From the NCBI GenBank assembly GCA_021152555.1, contig JAGKVE010000051.1, positions 1 to 13,674 of the forward strand: a stretch of 13,674 nucleotides of DNA, given 5' to 3'. Of the stretch, positions 6,950 through 13,634 are shown piece by piece (positions within the stretch are counted from its first letter, which is position 1; each line of letters opens with the position of its first letter). The notes under the pieces were generated by a model that searched no databases, was not told where the DNA came from, and was given only the letters and a program-made list of their open reading frames with translations. The translations under genes were made by a program, and so were the position numbers. This DNA comes from Bacteroidia bacterium. Lineage in GTDB: Bacteria > Bacteroidota > Bacteroidia > Bacteroidales > Paludibacteraceae.

Positions 6950-8014
6950 TTATTTGTTCGTTATAATACTATCTATAGTTCTTTTAAATCCTTCTTTAAC
7001 CGATACATTCGGTTTCCAGCCAAGTGCTTGTATCCGTGAACAGTCAGGCACAAGTAATTCTACCGGGGATTTCATTTGCGTCGTCTCAATATCTTTCTTG
7101 TCTTGCAAGATTTGTACTTTGAGTCCTTTCTTCGGATAAAGCGACACCAATGTCTCTGCCAATTTTTTAATACTATACAACTCATGACAATTAGCCACAT
7201 TATATGCAGTAACAGGTTCTCCATTCAGCAGAACCATCATATAAGCTCGTATAGCATCTGTCACGTAACAGAACATTCGCTCCGAAGATCCACTACTTTT
7301 GAGAACAATATCTTCATTATTCACAATATTGCTCACAAAATCAGCAAAAACTCGTCGATCATCCAAACGCATAAAAGGTCCATAGGAATGGAATATGCGA
7401 ACCATATGCGTTGGTATCTGATATTGATGTCCATATGCCACACATAACTGCTCCCCCATCCGCTTGCTCTCGCAATAACAACTACGCACATTCAGCAAAT
7501 CGACGTATCCATACATTTCTTCATTAAATGGGAAATATTCAGGAGGAACAACACCATACACCTCTCCGGATGAGAAATAAAGATACCCTCTAAAATCGTC
7601 CTGGTTCTTTGCTAAATTTAGCGTATTGATAGTCCCTAATACATTGGCATTAATTGTTCCAACCGGATCTATCGAATAATATTTAGGGCTTGCTTGACTT
7701 GCAGCATGAATAATATAATGTATTGGAGCATTTATATGGATTGGTTCCGCTACATCTTGTACCACTATATGCATATATTCCTTTTGCAAGTATGGTGCCA
7801 ATAATTCCTCAGCCCTTTTGCTATTGCGTACTAATGCATATAGTGTAATATTGTAATTTTCGAATTCATTCAAGTATATGAACGTCAATAATATATATAT
7901 AGGAAGCATACCCGTAGCTCCGGTTATCAATACCGATGTATTACGGAATTTCTCCCATGGAATAGCTTTGTCGGCTATAATCGTTTGTATGTCTTGTTCT
8001 ACTATCTTATTCAT
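6950..8014 (-). CDS. NAD-dependent epimerase/dehydratase-family SDR (second of two)
   Basis: This 354-residue extended short-chain dehydrogenase probably acts on a nucleotide sugar. The Rossmann motif is ITGATGMLP (30-38), with proline where the last glycine of GxxGxxG normally sits. HAASQASP (103-110) contacts the cofactor. The active site is SSGEVYG (148-154) plus YCESK (Y180, K184). RMFCYVTDAIRAYM (246-259) is typical of the UDP-glucuronate decarboxylase and dTDP-glucose 4,6-dehydratase group. About 25 residues precede the Rossmann strand, more than most SDRs. Two upstream ATGs (8053 and 8050) would add 13 residues and overlap the previous gene by 47 bases; ATG at 8014 overlaps it by eight and is preferred. 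It could be a 4,6-dehydratase, an epimerase or a decarboxylase; the exact reaction is not readable. Confidence 0.85.
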   Translation of the reverse strand: MNKIVEQDIQTIIADKAIPWEKFRNTSVLITGATGMLPIYILLTFIYLNEFENYNITLYALVRNSKRAEELLAPYLQKEYMHIVVQDVAEPIHINAPIHYIIHAASQASPKYYSIDPVGTINANVLGTINTLNLAKNQDDFRGYLYFSSGEVYGVVPPEYFPFNEEMYGYVDLLNVRSCYCESKRMGEQLCVAYGHQYQIPTHMVRIFHSYGPFMRLDDRRVFADFVSNIVNNEDIVLKSSGSSERMFCYVTDAIRAYMMVLLNGEPVTAYNVANCHELYSIKKLAETLVSLYPKKGLKVQILQDKKDIETTQMKSPVELLVPDCSRIQALGWKPNVSVKEGFKRTIDSIITNK

Positions 8015-8924
8015 TTTGGATAGTTGAAATGATTTTTTGTACCACGTCATCAAAAGGCGTGAACGATACGTTTACTATTTGTTGTATCTTTTCTATGTCA
8101 GGATTCAACGACACTAAAACCGGTGTCTGATAAGCCCCATAATTAATTTGACTGTTGCTCTTCGTCAGGATCTTGATTCTTTCTACAAACTCTTTCAGTA
8201 CGCGTGTATCATTAGATGCAATATTGTATACATCTGATTTCAACTGAACATTCTTCAAATATTGCACGCACAACTCAACAATCATCTTGGCTGCATCTGA
8301 GGCATACATATAGTTCCATTTTTGCGTGCAATTCGACAAATTTAGTTCTTCATCATTTATCATCTTACGAATTGCTTGCATTATCATTGAGCGCTCATGG
8401 TCATGTTCCCCAAACAAACTAAAGATACGGAGGTGAACATAACGCATGCCTAATGATTCTGCCAATTCCCTCCCTTCTTTATATGTATTAAGTTTTGCTT
8501 TTCCATATTCCGTTTGCGGATTACAATAAGTATCCTCTGATATTATAGTCGTTACCGTACCATATTCTGCTTGTGAACCGGACTCAACAAAAAGTTTACA
8601 CCCTATTTTTGCTGCTTCACGAATTGCATCAAGGGTATTTTGTACATTTTCTTTCTGGATTGTCTCCAAATCTCTGCCGCCATGCGTGGTACCTGCCCAT
8701 GCTAGATTAATAAACACATCATGCGGAGTCGTTATCTTCGAACTCAAGTCCCCATACTCGTCCATATTTGCATAGACGACATTAACACCAGCAGGTATGT
8801 TATTACGATTCGCACTTTTAGCGCGAAGCATTGCGGTTATTCCCCCCCCCCCGCATTCGCGGCATAGTTGATTCACTATTGCTTCTCCCAAAAAACTAGA
8901 AGCTCCTGTTACAATATATTTCAT
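8007..8924 (-). CDS. NAD-dependent epimerase/dehydratase-family SDR with an 11-G coding tract
   Basis: This 305-residue extended SDR resembles sugar-nucleotide reductases and epimerases (the CDP-abequose or paratose synthase type is one possibility). It has the Rossmann motif TGASSFLG (6-13), NLAWAG (73-78), the active-site serine region VESGSQAEYG (113-122), and the catalytic pair Y140/K144 in YGKAK. WNYMYASDAAKMI (203-215 region) is the usual substrate-proximal segment. Glycines 25-28 are encoded by a run of 11 G (minus strand, 8852-8842). Gaining one G reads into TAA eight codons past the tract, and losing one G gives a TAA two codons past it, so either slip would truncate the protein to about 30-35 residues. 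It is the first gene of the operon in this window. Its start codon lies six bases from a 7-bp tandem repeat, and no clear promoter is visible between it and the RT gene. Confidence 0.87.
   Translation of the reverse strand: MKYIVTGASSFLGEAIVNQLCRECGGGGITAMLRAKSANRNNIPAGVNVVYANMDEYGDLSSKITTPHDVFINLAWAGTTHGGRDLETIQKENVQNTLDAIREAAKIGCKLFVESGSQAEYGTVTTIISEDTYCNPQTEYGKAKLNTYKEGRELAESLGMRYVHLRIFSLFGEHDHERSMIMQAIRKMINDEELNLSNCTQKWNYMYASDAAKMIVELCVQYLKNVQLKSDVYNIASNDTRVLKEFVERIKILTKSNSQINYGAYQTPVLVSLNPDIEKIQQIVNVSFTPFDDVVQKIISTIQNE
8842..8852 (-). repeat. 11-G homopolymer within coding sequence
   Basis: Eleven consecutive C on the plus strand encode four glycines on the minus strand, 24 codons after the start. 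Runs this long are slippage hot spots and underlie phase variation in Campylobacter and Neisseria. Here the gene is in frame (ON) at 11. Confidence 0.85.
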
Positions 8925-8929
8925 TTTAG

Positions 8930-8964
8930 TTATCAGTTATCAGATATCAGTTACCAGATATCTG
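8930..8964. repeat. Five degenerate 7-bp tandem repeats before the SDR start codon
   Basis: Consecutive units are TTATCAG (twice), ATATCAG, TTACCAG and ATATCTG. The last 10 bases (8955-8964) are also a perfect palindrome, CAGATATCTG. The array begins six bases upstream of the SDR ATG (8924), so unit-number changes would alter the leader length. Confidence 0.75.
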
Positions 8965-9095
8965 ATGTTTTAAATATTTTTCAAGTTTGTATTTTTTCAC
9001 GACTCACTTACGAGAGACCTACGGGAGAGATATGAGGGGATAAGTACGCATTTCCAAACGCATTGCATTCACTACAATCTAATTTTAATAATTGC
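8965..9095. other. Spacer between the RT gene and the glycan operon
   Basis: No gene or clear promoter is visible. It holds a purine-rich stretch on the plus strand (about 9011-9041, CGAGAGACCTACGGGAGAG...) resembling, in opposite orientation, one at about 11920-11955 (minus strand CGAGAGACAACCGAGG). ACGCATT occurs twice (from 9047 and 9058). Confidence 0.4.
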
Positions 9096-10613
9096 TTACC
9101 GATATTCGTCACGCAAGAACGACACTTTTTGTCTTTTCAATCTTCTCATCTCAAGATCCGGGAGATCTGGAAGGGAAACAGTTTCATATATAAAGTACCA
9201 GTATCTATCTATGTCTATAATTGTTTTTGCGTATTGCTTATACTGACGTATTTCAATTTTTCTGCCACTTCTTTTTGTGACAAGATATGCTAGCAAAAGG
9301 AATACGCAATCATTACTTGATATTGCATCCTTGTACAAATCCGATATGTCTATAGAAAAATTGTATTTAAGAGACCAGTACAATGCAAACGAACAAGCTT
9401 CATAATTTCGTTTTTTAATACTGAACTCGTATAGCTCTTTCGCTATCTCTTTAATTTCATTACTGGATACTGTAAATTTAGAAAACACAAAATCATCCAT
9501 ACTATGAACCAAGTATGTGTGTTTCATCAAAAGTTGCCTTAATATGCTAATATAATATATTTTGGCTCTCCTTCCTAAACAGGTACTTGAAATTATTTTT
9601 ATGGCATATAAATACACAGATAAGTTACCCGATTCATCTGCTAACTTCGTTGCCAGATTAAGGAATGGAATCAAACGACTCCTTCTAAATACCCTCTTTC
9701 CATCAGTTGTTTTTTCATCTCCTATATAAAACCCGTTTAATTGGATTAACCAATCATCTGTTTTCTCTGGAAGTTCTTCTATTTTTGTCTTTTTTTCATT
9801 TATTAATAGATCATAGTTCTTCAGTTCTTTTGACAAATCATTAATAAAATCTTCTGCTTCTTGATATGTGTCGGCATAAAATGTAATGTCATCAATTTTA
9901 CGAATATATTTATACCTATCTTGCAAAGCTGCATCTACAGATGTTAAGATGATTTCTGAAATGAGATTTGATGTATGAGGCCCTATCAGTTGCCCATTAG
10001 TTTCTCTATTCTTTAGATTAATATTGACATCATCTAGCTGATTATACCATAATGTTTTATTATCTTTGTTTGATTTCGCTACTTCTTTTGTAACTAAAGC
10101 CCACGAGAGAGCGTGAGAATAGATAGATGGAAAACAATTTGATATATCAGTTGTGACCTTGTAGCGTTTCGCGATCGGCAAGGTAATACAATAATCCTCT
10201 AATACGCTATCCTTTTCAGCATAATCAAGATTCATGTGAAATAGCGCTTTGTCTGCATCAATTTTCTGCAGATGTACTTGACTATAACAAAAAGATTGAC
10301 CTGAGGTTTTTGCGTAAAAATAAGGCAACAAATTAGTTTCCCAATTATTACGCAAGAAATCACACATACAATAATATGATATCGGATTGGGTATTGCCAT
10401 TTGCCTTGTTATTCCTGTATTACGCATAGCATTATAACGCACATAGTCATGGCTTTTATGATTGAAATTACAATTATGTGTATTACAATAAGCCAAAAAG
10501 GATTCTCCTGAGAAAACACCCGGCAACTTCTCTGCAAACAATCCATATCCCAACAAACCTTCGAACAATTCATCGGGTAATATTTCGCTCATATATTGAT
10601 AATATGACTTCAT
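9096..10613 (-). CDS. Reverse transcriptase of the Abi/UG defence type
   Basis: This 505-residue RNA-directed DNA polymerase has no maturase (X), HNH or integrase domain, so it is not a group II intron protein. Fingers region: MRNTGITRQMAIPNPISYY (63-81), the R...IPxP pattern of Abi/UG RTs. Palm motif A: TTDISNCFPSIYSHAL (154-169), catalytic D156. Motif B: NGQLIGPHTSNLISEIIL (206-223). Motif C: RKIDDITFY (238-246), catalytic D241/D242, with lysine where most RTs have Y or F of YxDD. Residues about 310-505 form a long helical C-terminal region, as in AbiK, Abi-P2 and many DRT proteins, which protect against phage, some by protein-primed or untemplated DNA synthesis. I cannot assign a DRT subclass. 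The start has an unusually strong G-rich ribosome-binding-like run (AAGGGGGGG, 10630-10622). The gene is AT-rich (18 G/C of 60 at 9301-9360), which suggests transfer. Confidence 0.88.
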   Translation of the reverse strand: MKSYYQYMSEILPDELFEGLLGYGLFAEKLPGVFSGESFLAYCNTHNCNFNHKSHDYVRYNAMRNTGITRQMAIPNPISYYCMCDFLRNNWETNLLPYFYAKTSGQSFCYSQVHLQKIDADKALFHMNLDYAEKDSVLEDYCITLPIAKRYKVTTDISNCFPSIYSHALSWALVTKEVAKSNKDNKTLWYNQLDDVNINLKNRETNGQLIGPHTSNLISEIILTSVDAALQDRYKYIRKIDDITFYADTYQEAEDFINDLSKELKNYDLLINEKKTKIEELPEKTDDWLIQLNGFYIGDEKTTDGKRVFRRSRLIPFLNLATKLADESGNLSVYLYAIKIISSTCLGRRAKIYYISILRQLLMKHTYLVHSMDDFVFSKFTVSSNEIKEIAKELYEFSIKKRNYEACSFALYWSLKYNFSIDISDLYKDAISSNDCVFLLLAYLVTKRSGRKIEIRQYKQYAKTIIDIDRYWYFIYETVSLPDLPDLEMRRLKRQKVSFLRDEYR

Positions 10614-10621
10614 ATTTATAG

Positions 10622-10672
10622 CCCCCCCTTAAAGCGAACCACAATTCAACATTTTAACTAGTTCGCGTTTAA
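10622..10672 (-). promoter_or_regulatory. Leader inverted repeat and G7 run before the RT gene
   Basis: TTAAAGCGAAC (10629-10639) and GTTCGCGTTTAA (10661-10672) are inverted copies differing by one extra base, with a 21-base loop. Seven G (minus strand, 10628-10622) directly follow and end eight bases before the RT ATG, where a Shine-Dalgarno sequence would be. The stem could hide or present this site, or be the edge of a small structured RNA; neither is proven. No TAnnTTTG box is seen in the 85-base gap. Confidence 0.45.
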
Positions 10673-10698
10673 AATTTTGGGGATAGTTTTGACATTAT

Positions 10699-11904
10699 TT
10701 ACTTATTCGCTTTCATCAGTCGTTTTGTTTCACGCATTTCTTTTTGCAAGAGTTCCATGCGCTCCTTCAATTGCTCTTGCGTCGGGAGCATGTCTTTGAT
10801 GCGGACGTTGTTATATGTTGCCACTCCCATTGGAGTACTGATGCCACGGAAAGACCATTGTACGTCCGCCTTATTCATATCCGAACAAATAAGTAAGCCG
10901 ATAGTTGGATTATCGTCCTCGGCTTTCAGTAGGTCATCTACCGCATTGACATAGAAATTCAATTTACCTGCAAACTCCGGTTCAAAAGCCTTTGCCTTCA
11001 GTTCGCACACCACGTAGCAACGCAAGCGGATATGGTAGAAAAGCAGATCGATCTTTCGTGTCTTATCTCCGGCTATAAGTTCCTTCTGTCTTCCTATAAA
11101 CGCAAAGCCGGTTCCCAGTTCCAACAACAGATTTGTTACACTTTTGCTCAATGCTTCTTCTAACTCCTGCTCATCGTAAATTTCATGCTTCACGGTTGCA
11201 AAGCCGAAATCATAGTTCTCTTTGAGCACCTCTTGCACTAACTTACTCTGCAAAGCAGGCATGTGCTCGGCAAAGTTATTGAGTATCTTTCCTTGATGTT
11301 CGTATAAGTTCGCCTTAATGCAATTCACCAATGCTGCACGACTCATACCCTGCTCTATTGTCTTACCAATATAGAACAACGCTTCATCAATGGATTTGCA
11401 TTTAGAAATAATGGCGATGTGATGTCCCCATGGAACGTAAGCAAAAGGTGACGGAAATTCTCCAACGGGTTGTTGAAGTTTTTCTCCACCACGCTGGTGG
11501 AGTATTTCTGCAGCAACTTGTTGCAGTTTTGCATTCTCTAATTCTGCAACAGGTTGTTGCAGTTTTGTATATGGTTGATTATAAAACAGATACCACTGCT
11601 TCATGCACCAAATATTGCGGGTAGAGAACCCTTCGGCATTCGGAAACTCACGCTGGAGATCAAGGCTGACTTGCTCCACAACACCTGCGCCCCAGCGCTC
11701 TTCGGCTTTCTTTTGCACCAAGTCACGGCCCAACTCCCAGTTGAAGAGCAACTTTTCCGCATTCACGCGAACAGACGCCTTCACTTGTGCAGAACGATAG
11801 CGATGCTTCAGCTCTGCAATCCATTCCGCGTAGTCTCCATCAATACGTATGTCGTGAGATTTCACGATACGCGGTGTTTGCGATATTTCGTTTTCTTCTT
11901 TCAT
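10699..11904 (-). CDS. DUF1016/YhcG-family PD-(D/E)XK nuclease
   Basis: This 401-residue protein matches the YhcG (DUF1016) plan. The N-terminal helical domain (about 25-110) has VNAEKLLFNWELGRDL (47-62), GFSTRNIWCMKQWY (92-105) and the family signature VPWGHH (157-162). The C-terminal nuclease fold holds the catalytic set D286 (KIDLLF) and E301-x-K303 (CELKAK), preceded by FAFIGRQKEL (268-277). These residues fit a metal-dependent DNase. Family members occur in defence islands and beside restriction-modification genes. The linker at about 113-150 contains three KLQQ units (KLQQPVAE, KLQQVAAE, KLQQPVGE) encoded by repeat-rich DNA. The C-terminus is a charged, coiled-coil-like helix (LKERMELLQKEMRETKRLMK). 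It lies 94 bases after the Fic gene and 85 before the RT gene on the same strand. No methyltransferase partner is in the window. Confidence 0.9.
   Translation of the reverse strand: MKEENEISQTPRIVKSHDIRIDGDYAEWIAELKHRYRSAQVKASVRVNAEKLLFNWELGRDLVQKKAEERWGAGVVEQVSLDLQREFPNAEGFSTRNIWCMKQWYLFYNQPYTKLQQPVAELENAKLQQVAAEILHQRGGEKLQQPVGEFPSPFAYVPWGHHIAIISKCKSIDEALFYIGKTIEQGMSRAALVNCIKANLYEHQGKILNNFAEHMPALQSKLVQEVLKENYDFGFATVKHEIYDEQELEEALSKSVTNLLLELGTGFAFIGRQKELIAGDKTRKIDLLFYHIRLRCYVVCELKAKAFEPEFAGKLNFYVNAVDDLLKAEDDNPTIGLLICSDMNKADVQWSFRGISTPMGVATYNNVRIKDMLPTQEQLKERMELLQKEMRETKRLMKANK
11464..11567. repeat. Repeat and hairpin cluster encoding the KLQQ linker
   Basis: Three related segments of the form GGTTGTTGCAGTTTTG (near 11464, 11514 and 11547) encode the KLQQ units. 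Between and within them are a perfect 8-bp stem CTCCACCA-CGC-TGGTGGAG (11484-11502), GCAAC-TT-GTTGC (11513-11524) and CTGCAAC-AGGTT-GTTGCAG (11544-11562). Confidence 0.7.
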
Positions 11905-11998
11905 TTTCTAAATGTTTGTACCTCGGTTGTCTCTCGGTCATCTCCCGCTCATCGGTCGGTGAATATGTTTATCTCTATCCTTTCCTAGACAACAGATC
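11905..11998. other. Spacer between Fic and DUF1016 genes
   Basis: No promoter box was found. The minus strand carries a purine-rich run with roughly 10-base periodicity (GAGCGGGAGATGACCGAGAG and onward, about 11919-11950). Confidence 0.4.
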
Positions 11999-13483
11999 TC
12001 ACATTATCAGCCTCGCCTCATCGGGTTCCTTATAGGCATTCGTCAAAGTTAAATACTCATGAGCCTCTTCAAAACTACCACAAGGAATGCGCCCTGCATA
12101 TTGTTGCATCTTATTTAAGACTTGCACAAGCGTAGAGATATCTCTTTGGTGACTAAATTTCTTCAAAGCTAATATATAATCATCGCGAAACACATTAGGA
12201 ATGATTACTTTCGATTGACGCTGGCTAACCAATTCAGCATTCATCATAATGCGTGCCATACGTCCGTTACCATCATCGAACGGATGAACCTCAGCTATTA
12301 TCACATGCATCATGATAGCCCGAGCCATAGGATGAGTTAGCGCATTATATAATCCAAATGCCTTCAACAATGTACCTCTGACATATTCATAATCCACAAA
12401 ATACGTCTCGCCGGCATGATTATTCCGCATTTTGAATAATCCCGGATTTTTCGTTTGGCGAGCTTCTAATAATATCTTATGGCGAGCCTGAAGCATTTGT
12501 AACAGTTCCTCCGCTGTCTGCGGAATACGCTGCATCTCTATCTTATTGGCCGCGACAAAGTATGTTCCCAATATATCATGCGAGTCATCACGACGAGAAG
12601 GCATCGGATGTCCTGTTGAAATAATCGTTCGCGCATCCTCAATAGAAAATTCTGTTCCTTCAATATAATTGGAAAAATAACTCTCGAAAAATGCAAAATT
12701 CCTAAACGCATGATCTTCCCACTGAATATTTTCGCGATAAGCAAACTCATAATTAGTCAAATATGCAAAAGCATTTTGAAACAAATCCATACGTTCTGCA
12801 TCATAGGGTTCACCCATCGCACGAGCAATAGTAAGAGGAGAACGTAAAATGGATGAAGTGTGAGTCGTCAATATCGCGCTAATGAGTTGAGATAGTTTAA
12901 CAAACTCTTTTTGGAATCCAAGTCTTTCAGCAGTCTCCCTTGCCTCATCACGCAATACATTTAATGCGGCTTCGCCATTGACCCGCACCATCTTCTCTAA
13001 TTTCTCTTCAATCTGTTGCTGCCCCAAACACTTGTCTGCTCCGCCAATATTCTTAGATGCTTGCATGTTTTCCAAAAAAGCGCGTGTCTGATGTGACATA
13101 TATAAGCCATCTATGAACGGCCGATCATTGGCATCAACTTGCGGACCCTCTAATAAATGAACAGTAACTCCAGGCAAACTTATCTTTCTGGAATATTTAT
13201 AGGTGAGAAATATATCACCTGAAGAGGTTGGCATACATTCAAATGCCGTGCGGTGACTTAAAATTGCCCCGGGATACAATCTGCCAAGTATAGAAAAAAT
13301 GTTTCTCCGTACAATATCCTCTCCGTTTGCCTCAAAATTAGTTGTGTATATCTTGGGGGCAATACGACGTATCTTTCCTTGCTTGAGAAGCTTGGAAATA
13401 GCATCAGACGATTTCTTGTCAGTTCCGGCAAACATTACCTCATGTAATACTTGATAAGCAATATCTTCGGGATTTTTTTTCAT
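11999..13483 (-). CDS. Fic-domain AMPylase-like protein with AbiEi-like N-terminal domain
   Basis: This is a 494-residue two-part protein. Residues about 1-130 resemble the winged-helix antitoxin domain of AbiEi-type proteins (AISKLLKQGKIRRIAPKIY at 28-46, then GAILSHRTAFE at 72-82). Residues about 240-460 are a Fic domain with the complete active-site motif HPFDDGNGR (400-408; H400 catalytic, D404 metal-binding). Fic enzymes usually transfer AMP from ATP to a hydroxyl on a target protein. SNYIEG (271-276) fits the inhibitory motif (S/T)xxxE(G/N) placed N-terminal to the Fic core, as in class II Fic proteins, so E275 should keep it auto-inhibited. The ATG at 13483 fits the promoter at 13502-13532. 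Same-strand placement ahead of the nuclease and RT genes suggests a shared transcript. Target unknown; the N-terminal domain may bind its own promoter. Confidence 0.88.
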   Translation of the reverse strand: MKKNPEDIAYQVLHEVMFAGTDKKSSDAISKLLKQGKIRRIAPKIYTTNFEANGEDIVRRNIFSILGRLYPGAILSHRTAFECMPTSSGDIFLTYKYSRKISLPGVTVHLLEGPQVDANDRPFIDGLYMSHQTRAFLENMQASKNIGGADKCLGQQQIEEKLEKMVRVNGEAALNVLRDEARETAERLGFQKEFVKLSQLISAILTTHTSSILRSPLTIARAMGEPYDAERMDLFQNAFAYLTNYEFAYRENIQWEDHAFRNFAFFESYFSNYIEGTEFSIEDARTIISTGHPMPSRRDDSHDILGTYFVAANKIEMQRIPQTAEELLQMLQARHKILLEARQTKNPGLFKMRNNHAGETYFVDYEYVRGTLLKAFGLYNALTHPMARAIMMHVIIAEVHPFDDGNGRMARIMMNAELVSQRQSKVIIPNVFRDDYILALKKFSHQRDISTLVQVLNKMQQYAGRIPCGSFEEAHEYLTLTNAYKEPDEARLIM

Positions 13484-13501
13484 TATCTCTCAATTTTGCC
13501 G

Positions 13502-13532
13502 CAAAGATACGGATTTTTTTTGATTTACGCAA
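13502..13532 (-). promoter_or_regulatory. Promoter of the Fic gene (and perhaps the defence block)
   Basis: The minus strand has TTG (13532-13530), a 20-base spacer and TATCTTTG (13509-13502), an excellent Bacteroidales -33/-7 match. The predicted start lies near 13495, about 11 bases from the ATG, so the leader is very short. A near-identical pair CGGATTTTTTTTGATT (13510-13525) and CGGATTTTTTTAGATT (13541-13556) spans the promoter, 31 bases apart. Confidence 0.8.
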
Positions 13533-13582
13533 GTGTTTTGCGGATTTTTTTAGATTAAGAATCTTCTTGTAAGGATTTTTTG

Positions 13583-13613
13583 TTGTATATTTAAATTATT
13601 TTTATTATCTTTG
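13583..13613 (+). promoter_or_regulatory. Divergent promoter of the gene at the right edge
   Basis: The plus strand has TTG (13583-13585), a 20-base spacer and TATCTTTG (13606-13613), followed by CAGTCG. The spacing and boxes match those upstream of the Fic gene and hipBA. It points at the ATG at 13635. Confidence 0.8.
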
Positions 13614-13634
13614 CAGTCGATTTGACATCTAAGT

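Noticed and set aside
9063..9293. 76-codon plus-strand open frame at the RT 3' end
   Set aside because: It overlaps the RT C-terminus in antisense and shows no motif or promoter.
9096..10613. Group II intron or retron RT
   Set aside because: There is no maturase or endonuclease domain, no intron RNA domain V-like structure downstream, and the fingers and C-terminal helical region resemble Abi/UG RTs; the short upstream gap does not look like a retron msr-msd.
11554..11988. 144-codon plus-strand open frame over the DUF1016 start
   Set aside because: It is antisense to a well-supported gene with conserved motifs, with no promoter or family resemblance.
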